This document shows, piece by piece, positions 8,356 to 16,844 of a stretch of 64,000 bases of DNA. The stretch's first letter is position 1, and every line of letters starts with the position of its first letter. The notes beneath the pieces were generated by a model. It saw nothing but the letters and a program-made list of their open reading frames with translations, was not told the DNA's origin and made no database searches. The translations under genes and the position numbers were made by a program. This stretch comes from Reyranellaceae bacterium. Its GTDB lineage: Bacteria; Pseudomonadota; Alphaproteobacteria; Reyranellales; Reyranellaceae. Location of the stretch: NCBI GenBank assembly GCA_022844045.1, contig JALHMM010000001.1:55477-119476 (forward strand), written 5' to 3'.

Positions 8356-9546
8356 ATGGCCACCGCGACCATCGCCGACACGCCCTACGCGCCGACCCAT
8401 CCCGAGATCCGTGACGCGGTGCGCGCGCTTTGCCTGAAGTTCGACGGCGCCTACTGGCGCAAGCTCGATCGCGAGCGCGGCTATCCCACCGAGTTCGTCA
8501 AGGCGCTGACCGAAGCCGGCTGGCTGTCGATCCTGATCCCCGAGGAGTATGGCGGCGCCGGGCTGGGCATCTCGGCGGCCAGCGCCGTGCTCGAGGAGAT
8601 TCACAGGGCCGGCTGCAACGCCGCGGCCTGCCACGCGCAGATGTACATCATGGGCACGGTGCTCAGGCACGGCAGCAAGGACCAGAAGCAGCGTTACCTG
8701 CCCAAGATCGCCTCGGGCGAGATGCGCCTGCAGGCCTTCGGTGTCACCGAGCCGAGCAGCGGCACCGACACGCTCAGCCTGCGCACGACGGCGGTGAAGA
8801 AGAACAACAGCACCTACATCGTCAACGGCCAGAAGGTTTGGACCAGCCGCGCCGAGCATTCCGACCTGATGCTGCTGCTAGCGCGCACCACGCCCAAGGA
8901 CCAGCAGGCCAAGGCCAAGCGCACCGAGGGCCTCTCGGTGTTCCTGGTCGACATGCGCGAGACGCTCAACAAGGGCCTCACCATCCGGTCGATCCGCACG
9001 ATGATGAACCACAACAGCACCGAGGTGTTCTTCGACAACATGGAGGTCCCGGCGGAGAATTTGATCGGCGAGGAGGGGCAGGGCTTCCGCTACATCCTCT
9101 CGGGCATGAACGCCGAGCGCGTGCTGATCGCCTCGGAGTCTATCGGCGACGGGCGCTGGTTCATCGAGAAGGCGGTGAACTACGCCAAGGAGCGCAAGCT
9201 GTTCGGCCGGCCGATCGGTCAGAACCAGGGCGTGCAGTATCCCATCGCCCGCGCCTACACCCAGATCGAGGCCGCCGACCTGATGGTGCGCAAGGCCGCG
9301 GCCCTGTTCGAGGCTGGCGTCAACGCCGGCGCCGAGGCCAATATCGCCAAGATGCTGGCGTCGGAAGCGGCCTGGGCCTGCGCCGAGATGTGCGTGCAGA
9401 CGCATGGCGGCTTCGGCTTCGCCGAGGAATACGACATCGAGCGCAAGTTCCGCGAGGCGCGTCTTTACACCGTGGCGCCGATCTCGACCAACATGGTGCT
9501 GAACTTCGTCGCCGAGCATGTGCTGGGATTGCCGCGCTCGTATTGA
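8356..9546 (+). CDS. Acyl-CoA dehydrogenase
   Basis: A 396-residue FAD flavoenzyme of the acyl-CoA dehydrogenase family. The N-terminal helical domain has ILIPEEYGGAGLG, the beta domain has the FGVTEPSSGTDTLSL substrate/FAD loop and WTSRAEHSD, and the C-terminal domain has QTHGGFGFAEEYDIER near 348-363. It would introduce the alpha-beta double bond in an acyl-CoA in the cytoplasm. The chain-length or branched-acid specificity cannot be read from sequence. It is a single gene with no ETF or thiolase nearby. Confidence 0.92.
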   Translation: MATATIADTPYAPTHPEIRDAVRALCLKFDGAYWRKLDRERGYPTEFVKALTEAGWLSILIPEEYGGAGLGISAASAVLEEIHRAGCNAAACHAQMYIMGTVLRHGSKDQKQRYLPKIASGEMRLQAFGVTEPSSGTDTLSLRTTAVKKNNSTYIVNGQKVWTSRAEHSDLMLLLARTTPKDQQAKAKRTEGLSVFLVDMRETLNKGLTIRSIRTMMNHNSTEVFFDNMEVPAENLIGEEGQGFRYILSGMNAERVLIASESIGDGRWFIEKAVNYAKERKLFGRPIGQNQGVQYPIARAYTQIEAADLMVRKAAALFEAGVNAGAEANIAKMLASEAAWACAEMCVQTHGGFGFAEEYDIERKFREARLYTVAPISTNMVLNFVAEHVLGLPRSY

Positions 9547-9559
9547 CGCAGGCGGCGGA

Positions 9560-10264
9560 TCAGAACATCGCCGTCTTGAGCCACGCCCACGCCTGACCCA
9601 GCCACGCGCCGACCATCGCCGGCGCTTCGCGGTAGACGGTCAGCAGCACGACGGTCCACACGGCGGTGCAGGCGGTGAAGATCCAGGTGAGGATCGCCAT
9701 CACGCCGTCGCGCTCCAGTAGCGCCAGCGCGAAGAACATCACCGCCCAGGCCGGGAAGAAATTGTCGAACGGAATGGGCAGCGCCAGCACCAGCGCGTTG
9801 GCCAGCGCGGCGATGGTCAGCGCGAGCCGCGAGGTGTCACGCGTCCAGCCGCCCAGCCTTGGCCGTACGCGACGCTCGAGCCAGTCGAGTCGCGGGCGCG
9901 CCTTGATCATGAATCGCTGCAGGCGCGAGCGCGGCAGTGCCTTGTTGCCGATGAAGCGCGGCAGATGCGCCGACGGCTTGGCCATCAGCATCTGCATCAA
10001 CACGATACAGATCGGGATGCCGGTGATGGTCGACAGCCAGGGGATGCCGGTGGGGATGCAGTTGGGCAGGTCGAAGACGGCGACGACCAGCGGATAGGAG
10101 CGTCCGCGCATGCCATCGAGCAGCGCCTGGATGCTGACCGTTTCCTGTGGGGGGCCGGCGAACAGCCTGTCCATGGTTTCGGCAAGCGGTTCGCGCCGGG
10201 TGGCGTCGTGGGGGGAATCCGGGTTCACGCGGCTACGGTAGAGGCAAGCCTGTGACAGCGGCAA
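9560..10264 (-). CDS. ExoD-family exopolysaccharide synthesis protein
   Basis: Up to 234 residues; the conserved part starts near MDRLFAGPPQ at about residue 31. It matches the ExoD family, with LPNCIPTGIPWLSTITGIPI, RPRLDWLERRVRPRL and LALPIPFDNFFPAWAVMFFALALLERDG, and has about four to five membrane segments. Rhizobial exoD affects exopolysaccharide production and alkaline tolerance, but the molecular role is not known. No polysaccharide genes are adjacent. The upstream start at 10264 is uncertain; an internal ATG about 30 codons in may be the real one. Confidence 0.8.
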   Translation of the reverse strand: MPLSQACLYRSRVNPDSPHDATRREPLAETMDRLFAGPPQETVSIQALLDGMRGRSYPLVVAVFDLPNCIPTGIPWLSTITGIPICIVLMQMLMAKPSAHLPRFIGNKALPRSRLQRFMIKARPRLDWLERRVRPRLGGWTRDTSRLALTIAALANALVLALPIPFDNFFPAWAVMFFALALLERDGVMAILTWIFTACTAVWTVVLLTVYREAPAMVGAWLGQAWAWLKTAMF

Positions 10265-10425
10265 GCGCGACGGTGCTGGCGGGGCGCGCGATCGTTCGCG
10301 TGGCGTGATTTCTTCCTCCCTTTCCCCCTCCCGAGGGAAGGTTGAACTGCGGAATTGGCGGGTTTGCGGTGTCGCCGGGCTGGCGTATCTATCGGACGAC
10401 CTATCTTTCGACGGGAGCGGAAGCC

Positions 10426-11403
10426 ATGCGGGCGATGATCAGCGACAAGCCGGGCGCGCCGGAAAGCCTCGAGCTACGGGACATGCCGTCGAAGCCCGTG
10501 GGCAAGGGCGAGGTGCGCGTCGCCGTGCATGCCGCCGGGGTGAACTTCCCCGACACCTTGATCATCGCCGACAAGTACCAGTTCAAGCCGCCGCGGCCGT
10601 TCGCGCCCGGCCATGAGGTCGGCGGCGTCGTCACGGAGCTGGGCGAGGGCGTGAGCGACTACGCCGTCGGCGACCGCGTGATCGGCATGATCGGCCATGG
10701 CGGCTATGCCGAGGAGGCGGTGATCCCGACCGCCAACCTGCTGCCGATGCCGGCGAACATGTCGTTCGAGGAGGGCGCGGCCTTCACCATGACCTACGGC
10801 ACCAGCTACTACGCGCTCAAGCAGCGCGGCGATCTGCGGCCGGGCGAGACCCTGCTGGTGCTGGGCGCCGCCGGTGGCGTCGGCCTGACCGCCGTCGAGC
10901 TGGGCGCGCTGATGGGCGCCAAGGTGATCGCCGCCGTCGGTTCCGACGAGAAGATGGAGATCTGCCGCAAGTACGGCGCGACGATGTTCGTCAACTACGC
11001 CAAGGAGAAGATGCGCGACAAGGTCAAGGACCTGACCGACGGCAAGGGCGCCGACGTGATCTACGACCCGGTGGGCGGCGACGCCTTCGACGAGTCGGTG
11101 CGCTGCATCAACTGGCTGGGCCGTCTGCTGGTGATCGGCTTCGCCTCGGGCCGCATCCCCTCGCTGCCGGCCAATCTCGCGCTCCTGAAGAGCTGCGACG
11201 TGCGCGGCGTGTTCTATGGCGCCTGGCGCGCACGCGAGCCGAAGGCCGCGCTGCAGAACTTCTCGGAGATGTTCGACTGGGTGCGCCAGGGCAAGATCAA
11301 GCCGCACATCTCCATGACGTTCCCGCTGGAGAAGGCGCCCGAGGCGATGAACGCGCTGCTCTCACGCAAGGCGACCGGCAAGGTCGTGATCAAGGTGCGC
11401 TGA
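10426..11403 (+). CDS. NADPH:quinone oxidoreductase-like (zinc-free MDR)
   Basis: 325 residues from the ATG at 10426. This is a medium-chain reductase with an N-terminal GroES-like fold (AAGVNFPDTLIIADKY, PGHEVGGVVTELG) and a Rossmann domain with LGAAGGVGLTAVELG near 146-160. It lacks the zinc-ligand cysteines of alcohol dehydrogenases and so fits the quinone oxidoreductase/zeta-crystallin group, which reduces quinones or enoyl compounds with NADPH. An open frame runs 28 codons further upstream but has no better start. The stop overlaps the SDR start by one base (TGATG), so the two genes form a coupled pair. Confidence 0.88.
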   Translation: MRAMISDKPGAPESLELRDMPSKPVGKGEVRVAVHAAGVNFPDTLIIADKYQFKPPRPFAPGHEVGGVVTELGEGVSDYAVGDRVIGMIGHGGYAEEAVIPTANLLPMPANMSFEEGAAFTMTYGTSYYALKQRGDLRPGETLLVLGAAGGVGLTAVELGALMGAKVIAAVGSDEKMEICRKYGATMFVNYAKEKMRDKVKDLTDGKGADVIYDPVGGDAFDESVRCINWLGRLLVIGFASGRIPSLPANLALLKSCDVRGVFYGAWRAREPKAALQNFSEMFDWVRQGKIKPHISMTFPLEKAPEAMNALLSRKATGKVVIKVR

Positions 11404-12164
11404 TGTCGTTCAATCGCCTGAAGGGCAAGGTCGCGATCATCACCGGCGCGGCCTCCGGCATCGGCGCCGCCAGCGCCAAGCTGTTCGCGGAGGAGGGCGC
11501 GCAGGTCCTCGCCGTCGATCGTCCGGGCAGCGCCATCGACAGCGTGCACGCGGGAGAGACGTCGATCGCGCCGCTGGGTTGCGACATCACTGATGACGAC
11601 GCGCCGAAACGGATCATCGGCGCGGCGCTGGAGCGCTTCGGCGCCATCGACATCCTGTTCAACAACGCCGGCGTCAGCGGTCGCGCCTTCGCCGAGGAGA
11701 TGACCGACGAGATGTGGGACCGGGTCATGGGCGTCAACGTACGGGCCATGTTCCGCACGTGCCGCGAGGCCATCCCGCATCTGCGCAAGCGGGCCGAGGA
11801 GAAGGGGCGCGCGCGCATCATCAACACCGCCTCGGTGATGGCCTTCGACACCGATTACGGTCTGTCGGCCTATTGCGCCTCGAAAGCCGGCGTCGCCGGG
11901 CTGACGCATACCTTGGCGCTGGAACTCGGCAAGTTCCGCATTACCGCCAACTACATCCTGCCCGGCGCGGTCTACACAGGAATGACCAAAGGCGGTTTCG
12001 ACAACCCCGAGATCGCCGCGATCTGGGCCAAGAAGGCGGCGCTGCGCCGGCTCGGCCAACCCATCGACCTTGCCCGTGGCGCGCTGCTGCTGGCCTGCGA
12101 TGAGTCCGACTTCATCACCGGCCACGGCCTGGTGGTCGATGGCGGGCTGACCTTGCGGACCTGA
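11403..12164 (+). CDS. Short-chain dehydrogenase/reductase
   Basis: 253 residues with all classical SDR marks: the TGAASGIG cofactor motif at 14-21, NNAGVSG for the NNAG motif, a serine in the NTASVMAF strand, and the catalytic YCASK at 157-161. It oxidises or reduces a secondary alcohol/ketone with NAD(P)H; the substrate is unknown. It is translated from TGATG directly after the quinone oxidoreductase, so the two may act in one pathway. Repeat B2 follows. Confidence 0.92.
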   Translation: MSFNRLKGKVAIITGAASGIGAASAKLFAEEGAQVLAVDRPGSAIDSVHAGETSIAPLGCDITDDDAPKRIIGAALERFGAIDILFNNAGVSGRAFAEEMTDEMWDRVMGVNVRAMFRTCREAIPHLRKRAEEKGRARIINTASVMAFDTDYGLSAYCASKAGVAGLTHTLALELGKFRITANYILPGAVYTGMTKGGFDNPEIAAIWAKKAALRRLGQPIDLARGALLLACDESDFITGHGLVVDGGLTLRT

Positions 12165-12207
12165 TTGCCTTCCCCGGAGGGCAGGGCCATCGCATGTGGC
12201 TTTCTAT

Positions 12208-12361
12208 CCTTCTCCCCGCGAAGGCGGGGAGAAGGTGCCGAGCGTCAGCGAGGCGGATGAGGGGCTTCCTCGCGCGACGAAAAATGCAGTTGTTGTTGAA
12301 ACTCCGAGAAGCCCCTCATCAGCCCTTCGGGCACCTTCTCCCCGCCTTCGCGGGGAGAAGG
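12208..12361. repeat. Nested palindromic repeat, family B copy 2
   Basis: About 154 bp, with outer arms CCTTCTCCCCGCGAAGGCGG and a mirrored end near 12333-12361, inner arms GAGGGGCTTC / GAAGCCCCTC, and a degenerate centre. An outer flank CATCGCATGTGG at about 12189 and CCATATGCGATCACC at about 12376 forms a further inverted pair, as around A3 and A4. It lies between the convergent SDR and thiY-like genes, where it could serve as a bidirectional terminator. Confidence 0.88.
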
Positions 12362-12414
12362 AAGCCTCTCGCGATCCATATGCGATCACCCTGTCCCGGA
12401 CGGGGAAGGGATGA

Positions 12415-13365
12415 TCACTTCATATCCTTCACGTAGCTGTTGATGTCGGGGATCTCCTTGATCAGCCCGCGCGCCTTGAGGAACATCGCGAACCGCTCGT
12501 AGCGGAAGCGGTCGAGCGCGGCGGGGTCTGACGCGAGCAGCGGCAGCGTGTCCTTCCAGGCGCGCCGGTTGAGCTCGTTGGCGACTTCCTTGCCGCCGTA
12601 CTGCTCGAACGCCTTCCACGCCGCGTCGGGATTGGCGCGCAGCCAGAGCGTCGCCTCGCGGATGGCCGCCAGCAGGCGCTTGGTCTTGGCGACGTCGAGC
12701 GTCTCCTTTTTCGCCACCAGCACCAGCTCGTCGTACATCGGCACGCCGTGCTTCTCGACCAGGAAGGCGGTGCCCTTCATGCCCTCGATCTCGAGATCGT
12801 TGAGCTCGAAGTTGCGGAAAGCGCCGATCACCGCGTCGACCTGCCTGGTCTTCAGCGCCGCGGTCAGCGCGAAGTTGACGTTGACCAGCGTGACATCCTT
12901 CAGCTTCAGCCCGTAGGTCTCGAGCATCGCCGCGAGCGTGACCTCCTCGAAGCCGGCGACCGAGAAGCCGATCTTCTTGCCCTTGAGGTCGGTGATCTTC
13001 TTGATCGGTCCGTCGGCCAGCACGACCAGCGAGTTCAGCGGCTGCGCCACCAGCACGCCGACGCGCACCAAAGGCACCTTGTCGGCGACCATCATCTGCA
13101 GCTGCGGCTGGTAGGAGACGGCGTAGTCGCCCTTGCCGGCGGCGACCAGACGCGGCGGCGCGCTGGGGTCGGACGGCACGATCAGCTCGACCTCCAGCCC
13201 GTGCTTGGCGAACATGCCCTGCGTCTTGGCGATCACCAGCGCGGCGTGGTCGGGGTTGAGGAACCAGTCGAGCAGGATGGTCACCTTGTCCTGGGCGCGC
13301 GCCGCCGACGGCAGGGCGACCATGACGGCGAGCAACGCCGCCGCGAGGAAACGAATGACGGTCAT
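12415..13365 (-). CDS. thiY: Periplasmic thiamine-precursor-type binding protein (NMT1/THI5-like)
   Basis: 316 residues. Residues 1-24 are a signal peptide ending in ARA before QDKVT. The mature protein starts VTILLDWFLNPDHAALVIAKTQG, the typical beginning of NMT1/THI5-like binding proteins such as ThiY and SsuA. The symbol is an inference: the neighbouring thiZ and thiX are TPP-riboswitch controlled, so this is probably the binding protein for the same importer of a pyrimidine thiamine precursor. It is separated from thiX by about 1.06 kb holding an opposing membrane-protein gene and repeat C1, so it must have its own promoter, and no riboswitch is visible at its start. Confidence 0.75.
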   Translation of the reverse strand: MTVIRFLAAALLAVMVALPSAARAQDKVTILLDWFLNPDHAALVIAKTQGMFAKHGLEVELIVPSDPSAPPRLVAAGKGDYAVSYQPQLQMMVADKVPLVRVGVLVAQPLNSLVVLADGPIKKITDLKGKKIGFSVAGFEEVTLAAMLETYGLKLKDVTLVNVNFALTAALKTRQVDAVIGAFRNFELNDLEIEGMKGTAFLVEKHGVPMYDELVLVAKKETLDVAKTKRLLAAIREATLWLRANPDAAWKAFEQYGGKEVANELNRRAWKDTLPLLASDPAALDRFRYERFAMFLKARGLIKEIPDINSYVKDMK

Positions 13366-13502
13366 CGGTGACCTCCTGAAGCGACCAGATGCAGATCGAT
13401 GACGGCATTAACCGCCAACGCGTTGAAGATGCAACGATTCGCAGGTACGGTGAATGGGACGGGCGGTCGACCCCGGCCGCCTTCAAACGCCGGAGAGCGC
13501 TG

Positions 13503-14237
13503 ATGTCGATGAATCAACTGCCACCGCCCGCCGCCGGGCCGGGCGACGTGCCGTTCAATACCGTGGATTCCGGGCGCGGCGTCGAGTGGCTGAAAGGCGG
13601 ATGGGCGGAGTTCATCGCCAATCCCGGCATCTGGGTCGCCATCGCGCTGATCTACGGCATCGCGGCCTTCGTGCTGAACTTCATTCCCTTCATCGGTGGC
13701 CTGGCCGTGGCGTTGCTGACGCCGGTGATCGTCGGCGGCCTCATGCTGGGCTGCCGCGCCCGCGCCTCGGGCGGCAAGGTGCAGATCGAGCACATGTGGG
13801 CCGGGTTCCAAGGCCCGGTGGCGCAGTTGATCATCATCGGCGGCGTGACGCTCGGCGTCGGCATCCTGATCGGCCTGCTGATGGCCGTGGTCGTCGGCGG
13901 CGCGATGATGGGTGGCATGGCGGCCGGCTCGGGCGGCGTGGCCATGGGCGGCATGTTTGTCGGCTTCATCCTGTCGCTGGTGCTGATCGTCCCGCTGGCC
14001 ATGGCGACCTGGTTCGCTATCCCGCTGGTGGCGATCCGCGGCGTCGATGCGATCACCGCGCTGAAGAGCAGCTTCAAGGCTTCGCTCGCCAATCTCGTGC
14101 CGCTGATCGTGCTGGGCGTGATCTACGGCGTGCTGATCTTCATCGCCTCGCTGCCCTTCGGCCTGGGCCTGCTGGTCGTGCTGCCGATGATCTGGAGCTC
14201 GCAATACGCCGCGTTTCGCGACGTCTTCGGCGGCTGA
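13503..14237 (+). CDS. Multi-pass membrane protein (BPSS1780-like)
   Basis: 244 residues. After a soluble stretch of about 40 residues (GRGVEWLKGGWAEFIANPG) there are about five to six hydrophobic segments, one very glycine- and methionine-rich (GAMMGGMAAGSGGVAMGGM). The C-terminal half ends with WSSQYAAFRDVFGG. The layout resembles the BPSS1780/DUF2189-type integral membrane proteins of unknown function. The start at 13503 follows CCGGAGAGCGCTG; an ATG two codons later is also possible. It lies opposite to, and between, the thiX and thiY genes and is not clearly linked to them. Confidence 0.75.
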   Translation: MSMNQLPPPAAGPGDVPFNTVDSGRGVEWLKGGWAEFIANPGIWVAIALIYGIAAFVLNFIPFIGGLAVALLTPVIVGGLMLGCRARASGGKVQIEHMWAGFQGPVAQLIIIGGVTLGVGILIGLLMAVVVGGAMMGGMAAGSGGVAMGGMFVGFILSLVLIVPLAMATWFAIPLVAIRGVDAITALKSSFKASLANLVPLIVLGVIYGVLIFIASLPFGLGLLVVLPMIWSSQYAAFRDVFGG

Positions 14238-14252
14238 TCCTCTCCTTACCCC

Positions 14253-14403
14253 ACCTTCCCCCGCTAGCGGGGGAAGGTGGCGCGTAGCGCCGGATGGGGG
14301 TGGATCTCGTGGCCAGACGTGATCTGCGAGAGACATCTCCTTCGTCTTCGGCGGCCACCCCCATCCGCCCTTCGGGCACCTTCTCCCGCCAGCGGGGGAA
14401 GGT
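14253..14403. repeat. Nested palindromic repeat, hybrid of families A and B (C1)
   Basis: About 150 bp with arms ACCTTCCCCCGCTAGCGGGG and a mirrored end GCCAGCGGGGGAAGGT, and inner arms GGATGGGGGTGG / CCACCCCCATCC. The ends resemble family A, while the GCTAGC loops and the longer centre resemble family B. It lies between the convergent membrane-protein gene and thiX 3' ends. Confidence 0.85.
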
Positions 14404-14422
14404 CTGCTTGTAATCCGCGCTA

Positions 14423-15190
14423 TCATAGCCGCGCCTCGCCACTCTGCGGCTCGTCGCTGGGCAGCCAGCGCGTCAGCCGCGCCATCACCGCGTCGACGGT
14501 GAAATAGAGCGTCACCCCCAGTATCCCCAGCACGATCAACGCCGCGAACGCCAGCGTGGTCTGGCCGCGCCCGAGCTGCTGCATCATCAGATAGCCCAGC
14601 CCGGCGCTGGCGCCGACCCATTCGCCGATCACCGCGCCGATCGGCGCCACCGAAGCGGCGACGCGCGCACCCGTGGCGAAGGCCGGCAGCGCGGCGGGCA
14701 GGCGGATGCGCAGCAGCACGGCACGCGGCGGCGCGTCCATCACCCGCGCCAGATCGAGCCAGCCCGGATCGACGCGGCGCAGCCCGTCATAGAGGCTGCT
14801 GGCTACGGGGAAGAAGATCACCAGGCTGGCCATCGCTACCTTCGAGAGCATGCCGTAGCCTAGCCATAGCACCAGCAGTGGCGCGATAGCGAAAACCGGT
14901 ACCGCCTGGCTCAGCACGATGATCGGCAGGCCCCAGGGCCTCAGGCCGGCGAAGCGGGTCAGCAGCAGGGCGATGCCGGCGCCCAGCGCCATGCCCAGAA
15001 TCAGGCCCAGCACGATCTCCGCCGCCGTGTGCAGGCCGTGGAACAGCAGCGTGTCACCGCGGTCGACAAACTCGACGGCGACGCGAGACGGCGCCGGCAG
15101 GATGAAGTGCGGCAGCGCCGCGAGATGCACCAACGCCTCCCACGCCAGCAACAGGCCAGCGGCGATGAGGAGGGGGCGTATGGCTTTCAT
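14423..15190 (-). CDS. thiX: ABC transporter permease of a thiamine-precursor importer
   Basis: 255 residues and about six membrane segments, of the SsuC/ThiX/TauC permease family. The cytoplasmic EAA-type loop that contacts the ATPase is recognisable as IGEWVGASAGLGYLMMQ. An N-terminal IRPLLIAAGLLLAWEALV helix follows the start. It is downstream of thiZ on the same strand with repeat A2 filling the gap. The TPP riboswitch ahead of thiZ makes a thiamine-precursor (HMP-type) substrate likely; a taurine or sulfonate role is less likely. Confidence 0.82.
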   Translation of the reverse strand: MKAIRPLLIAAGLLLAWEALVHLAALPHFILPAPSRVAVEFVDRGDTLLFHGLHTAAEIVLGLILGMALGAGIALLLTRFAGLRPWGLPIIVLSQAVPVFAIAPLLVLWLGYGMLSKVAMASLVIFFPVASSLYDGLRRVDPGWLDLARVMDAPPRAVLLRIRLPAALPAFATGARVAASVAPIGAVIGEWVGASAGLGYLMMQQLGRGQTTLAFAALIVLGILGVTLYFTVDAVMARLTRWLPSDEPQSGEARL

Positions 15191-15191
15191 T

Positions 15192-15318
15192 TCTTCCCCC
15201 GGAGGGGGAAGGTGGCGCGCGCAGCGCGACGGAAGGGGGATGTCGAAGACGAACGCAGGAGTCCGTCTTCGACATCCCCCATCCGCCCTTCGGGCACCTT
15301 CCCCCTCCGGGGGAAGGT
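15192..15318. repeat. Nested palindromic repeat, family A copy 2 inside the thi operon
   Basis: About 127 bp, closely matching A1, including GGGGGATGTCGAAGACG on the inner arm. It begins two bases upstream of the thiX start codon, so the thiX ribosome-binding site must lie inside the repeat arm (reading thiX-sense, the arm contains GGAGGGGGAAG-type purine runs). It separates thiZ from thiX and may tune how much permease is made relative to ATPase. Confidence 0.9.
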
Positions 15319-15335
15319 AAGGTTCCGACTCCTCC

Positions 15336-16115
15336 TCATGCCGGCACTGCGAAGGCGTGGGCGTCGGCGAGGCGGCGCATCAGTTCGGCCTGGATCTTCA
15401 GGGTCTCGGCCGCCGTCGCGTCGCGCGGCGGGTCGCCGGCCGGTTCAAGGGGCGTGCCCAGGTTCGCCGGCGCGCCGGCCATGACGTGGATGCGGTGGCC
15501 GAGCCGCGCGGCTTCGAGCGGGTCGTGGGTCACCAGCAGCACGGTGCGACCCGACAGCATGCGGGCGGCGAGGTCCTGCAGCGACAGCCGCGTGATGGCG
15601 TCGAGCTGGCCGAAGGGCTCGTCCATCAGCACCACCGGCCGCTCCTCGACCAGGGTGCGGGCCAGCGCCACGCGATGGCGCATGCCGCCCGACAGCGTCG
15701 CCGGCAGGTCGCTCTCGCGGCCGGCGAGGCCGGTCTGGGCCAGCAGGCCGAGCGCGCGCTCGCGGGCCGCCTCCAGCGCGACCGCATCGCCACGCAGGCG
15801 ATAGCCGATCACGACGTTGCCCAGCGCATCGAGCCACGGCATCAGCAGGTCGGTCTGCGCCATCCAGGCGACCCGGCCGGCGAGTGGCTCGCCGTCGGCG
15901 GCGGCGATGCGGGTGGGCGGTTCGGGTGGCAGCAGGCCGGCGATCAGGCGCAGCAGCGAGGTCTTGCCGACGCCGCTGGGCCCCAGCAGGCAGGTCGTTC
16001 GTCCGGCCGGCAGCTCGAGCGACAGGTCGTCGAACAGCCGTCGCCCGGCGAAGGCGAAGCGTGCGCGCTCGATATGGATGGAGGGTGCCGCTCCAGGCGG
16101 CACGGACACAGACAT
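15336..16115 (-). CDS. thiZ: ABC transporter ATPase of a thiamine-precursor importer
   Basis: 259 residues. Walker A GPSGVGKT at 45-52, signature LSGGM at 141-145, Walker B VVLMDEP at 161-167, and an H-loop in LLVTHDP. The SsuB/TauB/ThiZ-like ATPase powers import through ThiX. The ATG at 16115 is about ten bases after the TPP riboswitch with GGGTGA as the ribosome-binding site, so expression should fall when thiamine pyrophosphate is plentiful. First gene of the operon. Confidence 0.87.
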   Translation of the reverse strand: MSVSVPPGAAPSIHIERARFAFAGRRLFDDLSLELPAGRTTCLLGPSGVGKTSLLRLIAGLLPPEPPTRIAAADGEPLAGRVAWMAQTDLLMPWLDALGNVVIGYRLRGDAVALEAARERALGLLAQTGLAGRESDLPATLSGGMRHRVALARTLVEERPVVLMDEPFGQLDAITRLSLQDLAARMLSGRTVLLVTHDPLEAARLGHRIHVMAGAPANLGTPLEPAGDPPRDATAAETLKIQAELMRRLADAHAFAVPA

Positions 16116-16124
16116 TGTTCACCC

Positions 16125-16207
16125 GTCCCTACGCCGGTTCGAACCGGATCAGGTTCCAGGGGTCGTCCCTTTGCAGGACCTCTCAGCCGCGAACGGCTCC
16201 CCCCGGT
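16125..16207 (-). promoter_or_regulatory. TPP riboswitch (THI element)
   Basis: On the minus strand the conserved blocks appear in order: CTGAGAGG (16186-16179), then AACCTGATCCGG (16155-16144), then CGTAGGGA (16133-16126). These are the TPP-binding helices of the THI-box RNA. The final block ends about ten bases before the thiZ ATG and abuts its GGGTGA ribosome-binding site. This close spacing, with no obvious U-tract terminator, suggests control of translation start rather than transcription termination. It directs the whole thiZ-thiX unit. Confidence 0.95.
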
Positions 16208-16289
16208 GATTCCATGACACTATGGTGACGGTGTCACAGGCGGGCAAGGGCCTTTGTTCCGCCGCGGAGCTGTGGCTAGGATCACCGAA

Positions 16290-16787
16290 ATGATCGATCC
16301 CCTCCGCCTTGTTCGTTCCGTCGGCATCGCCGTCCTGTTGGTCGCCGCACTGATATCCACCGCGCTCGCCCAGCAGCCGCCGGCGCCGCCCGACCAGGTC
16401 TTCGAGCGCTCGAAACTGGTGATCGACACGGCCTCGGGCCCGCGCGAGTTCGACGTCGAGCTGGCGCTGACGCCGGCGCAGCAGCAGCGCGGCCTGATGC
16501 TGCGCAAGTCGATGGGCCCTTACGAGGGCATGCTGTTCGATTTCGGCGAGCCACGGCCGATCACCATGTGGATGGCCAACACGCTGATCGCGCTCGACAT
16601 GCTGTTCATCGCGCCCGACGGCACGATCCGCCACATCCACGCCAACGCCGAGCCGCTGTCGACGCGCACGATCGAGTCGGGCGGCCCGGCCAAGGCGGTG
16701 CTGGAGATCAACGGCGGCGCCGCGCGGATGCTCGGCATCCGGCCGGGCGACATCGTGCGCCACCCGATGTTCGGCAATGTGAAATAG
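16290..16787 (+). CDS. DUF192-family exported protein
   Basis: 165 residues from the ATG at 16290. A signal peptide at about 1-27 ends in ALA before QQPPAPP. The mature domain carries FDVELALTPAQQQRGLMLR, MWMANTLIALDMLFIAPDG and the end GIRPGDIVRHPMFG, all typical of DUF192. The family is a small periplasmic beta-fold of unknown function. It is divergent from the thi operon; the riboswitch and promoters share the gap. An in-frame start 12 codons upstream is possible but would spoil the signal peptide. Confidence 0.85.
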   Translation: MIDPLRLVRSVGIAVLLVAALISTALAQQPPAPPDQVFERSKLVIDTASGPREFDVELALTPAQQQRGLMLRKSMGPYEGMLFDFGEPRPITMWMANTLIALDMLFIAPDGTIRHIHANAEPLSTRTIESGGPAKAVLEINGGAARMLGIRPGDIVRHPMFGNVK

Positions 16788-16844
16788 TGCCGCGGCGACG
16801 CCGTCGTCTGGCGGCGGCAGTGCATGCCTAGGTGATAGCTTTCG

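Noticed and set aside
10306..10342. Another palindromic repeat near 10312
   Set aside because: TTTCCCCCTCCCGAGGGAAGG resembles a half arm of family A, but there is no partner arm. It may be a worn remnant, not supported as a full copy.
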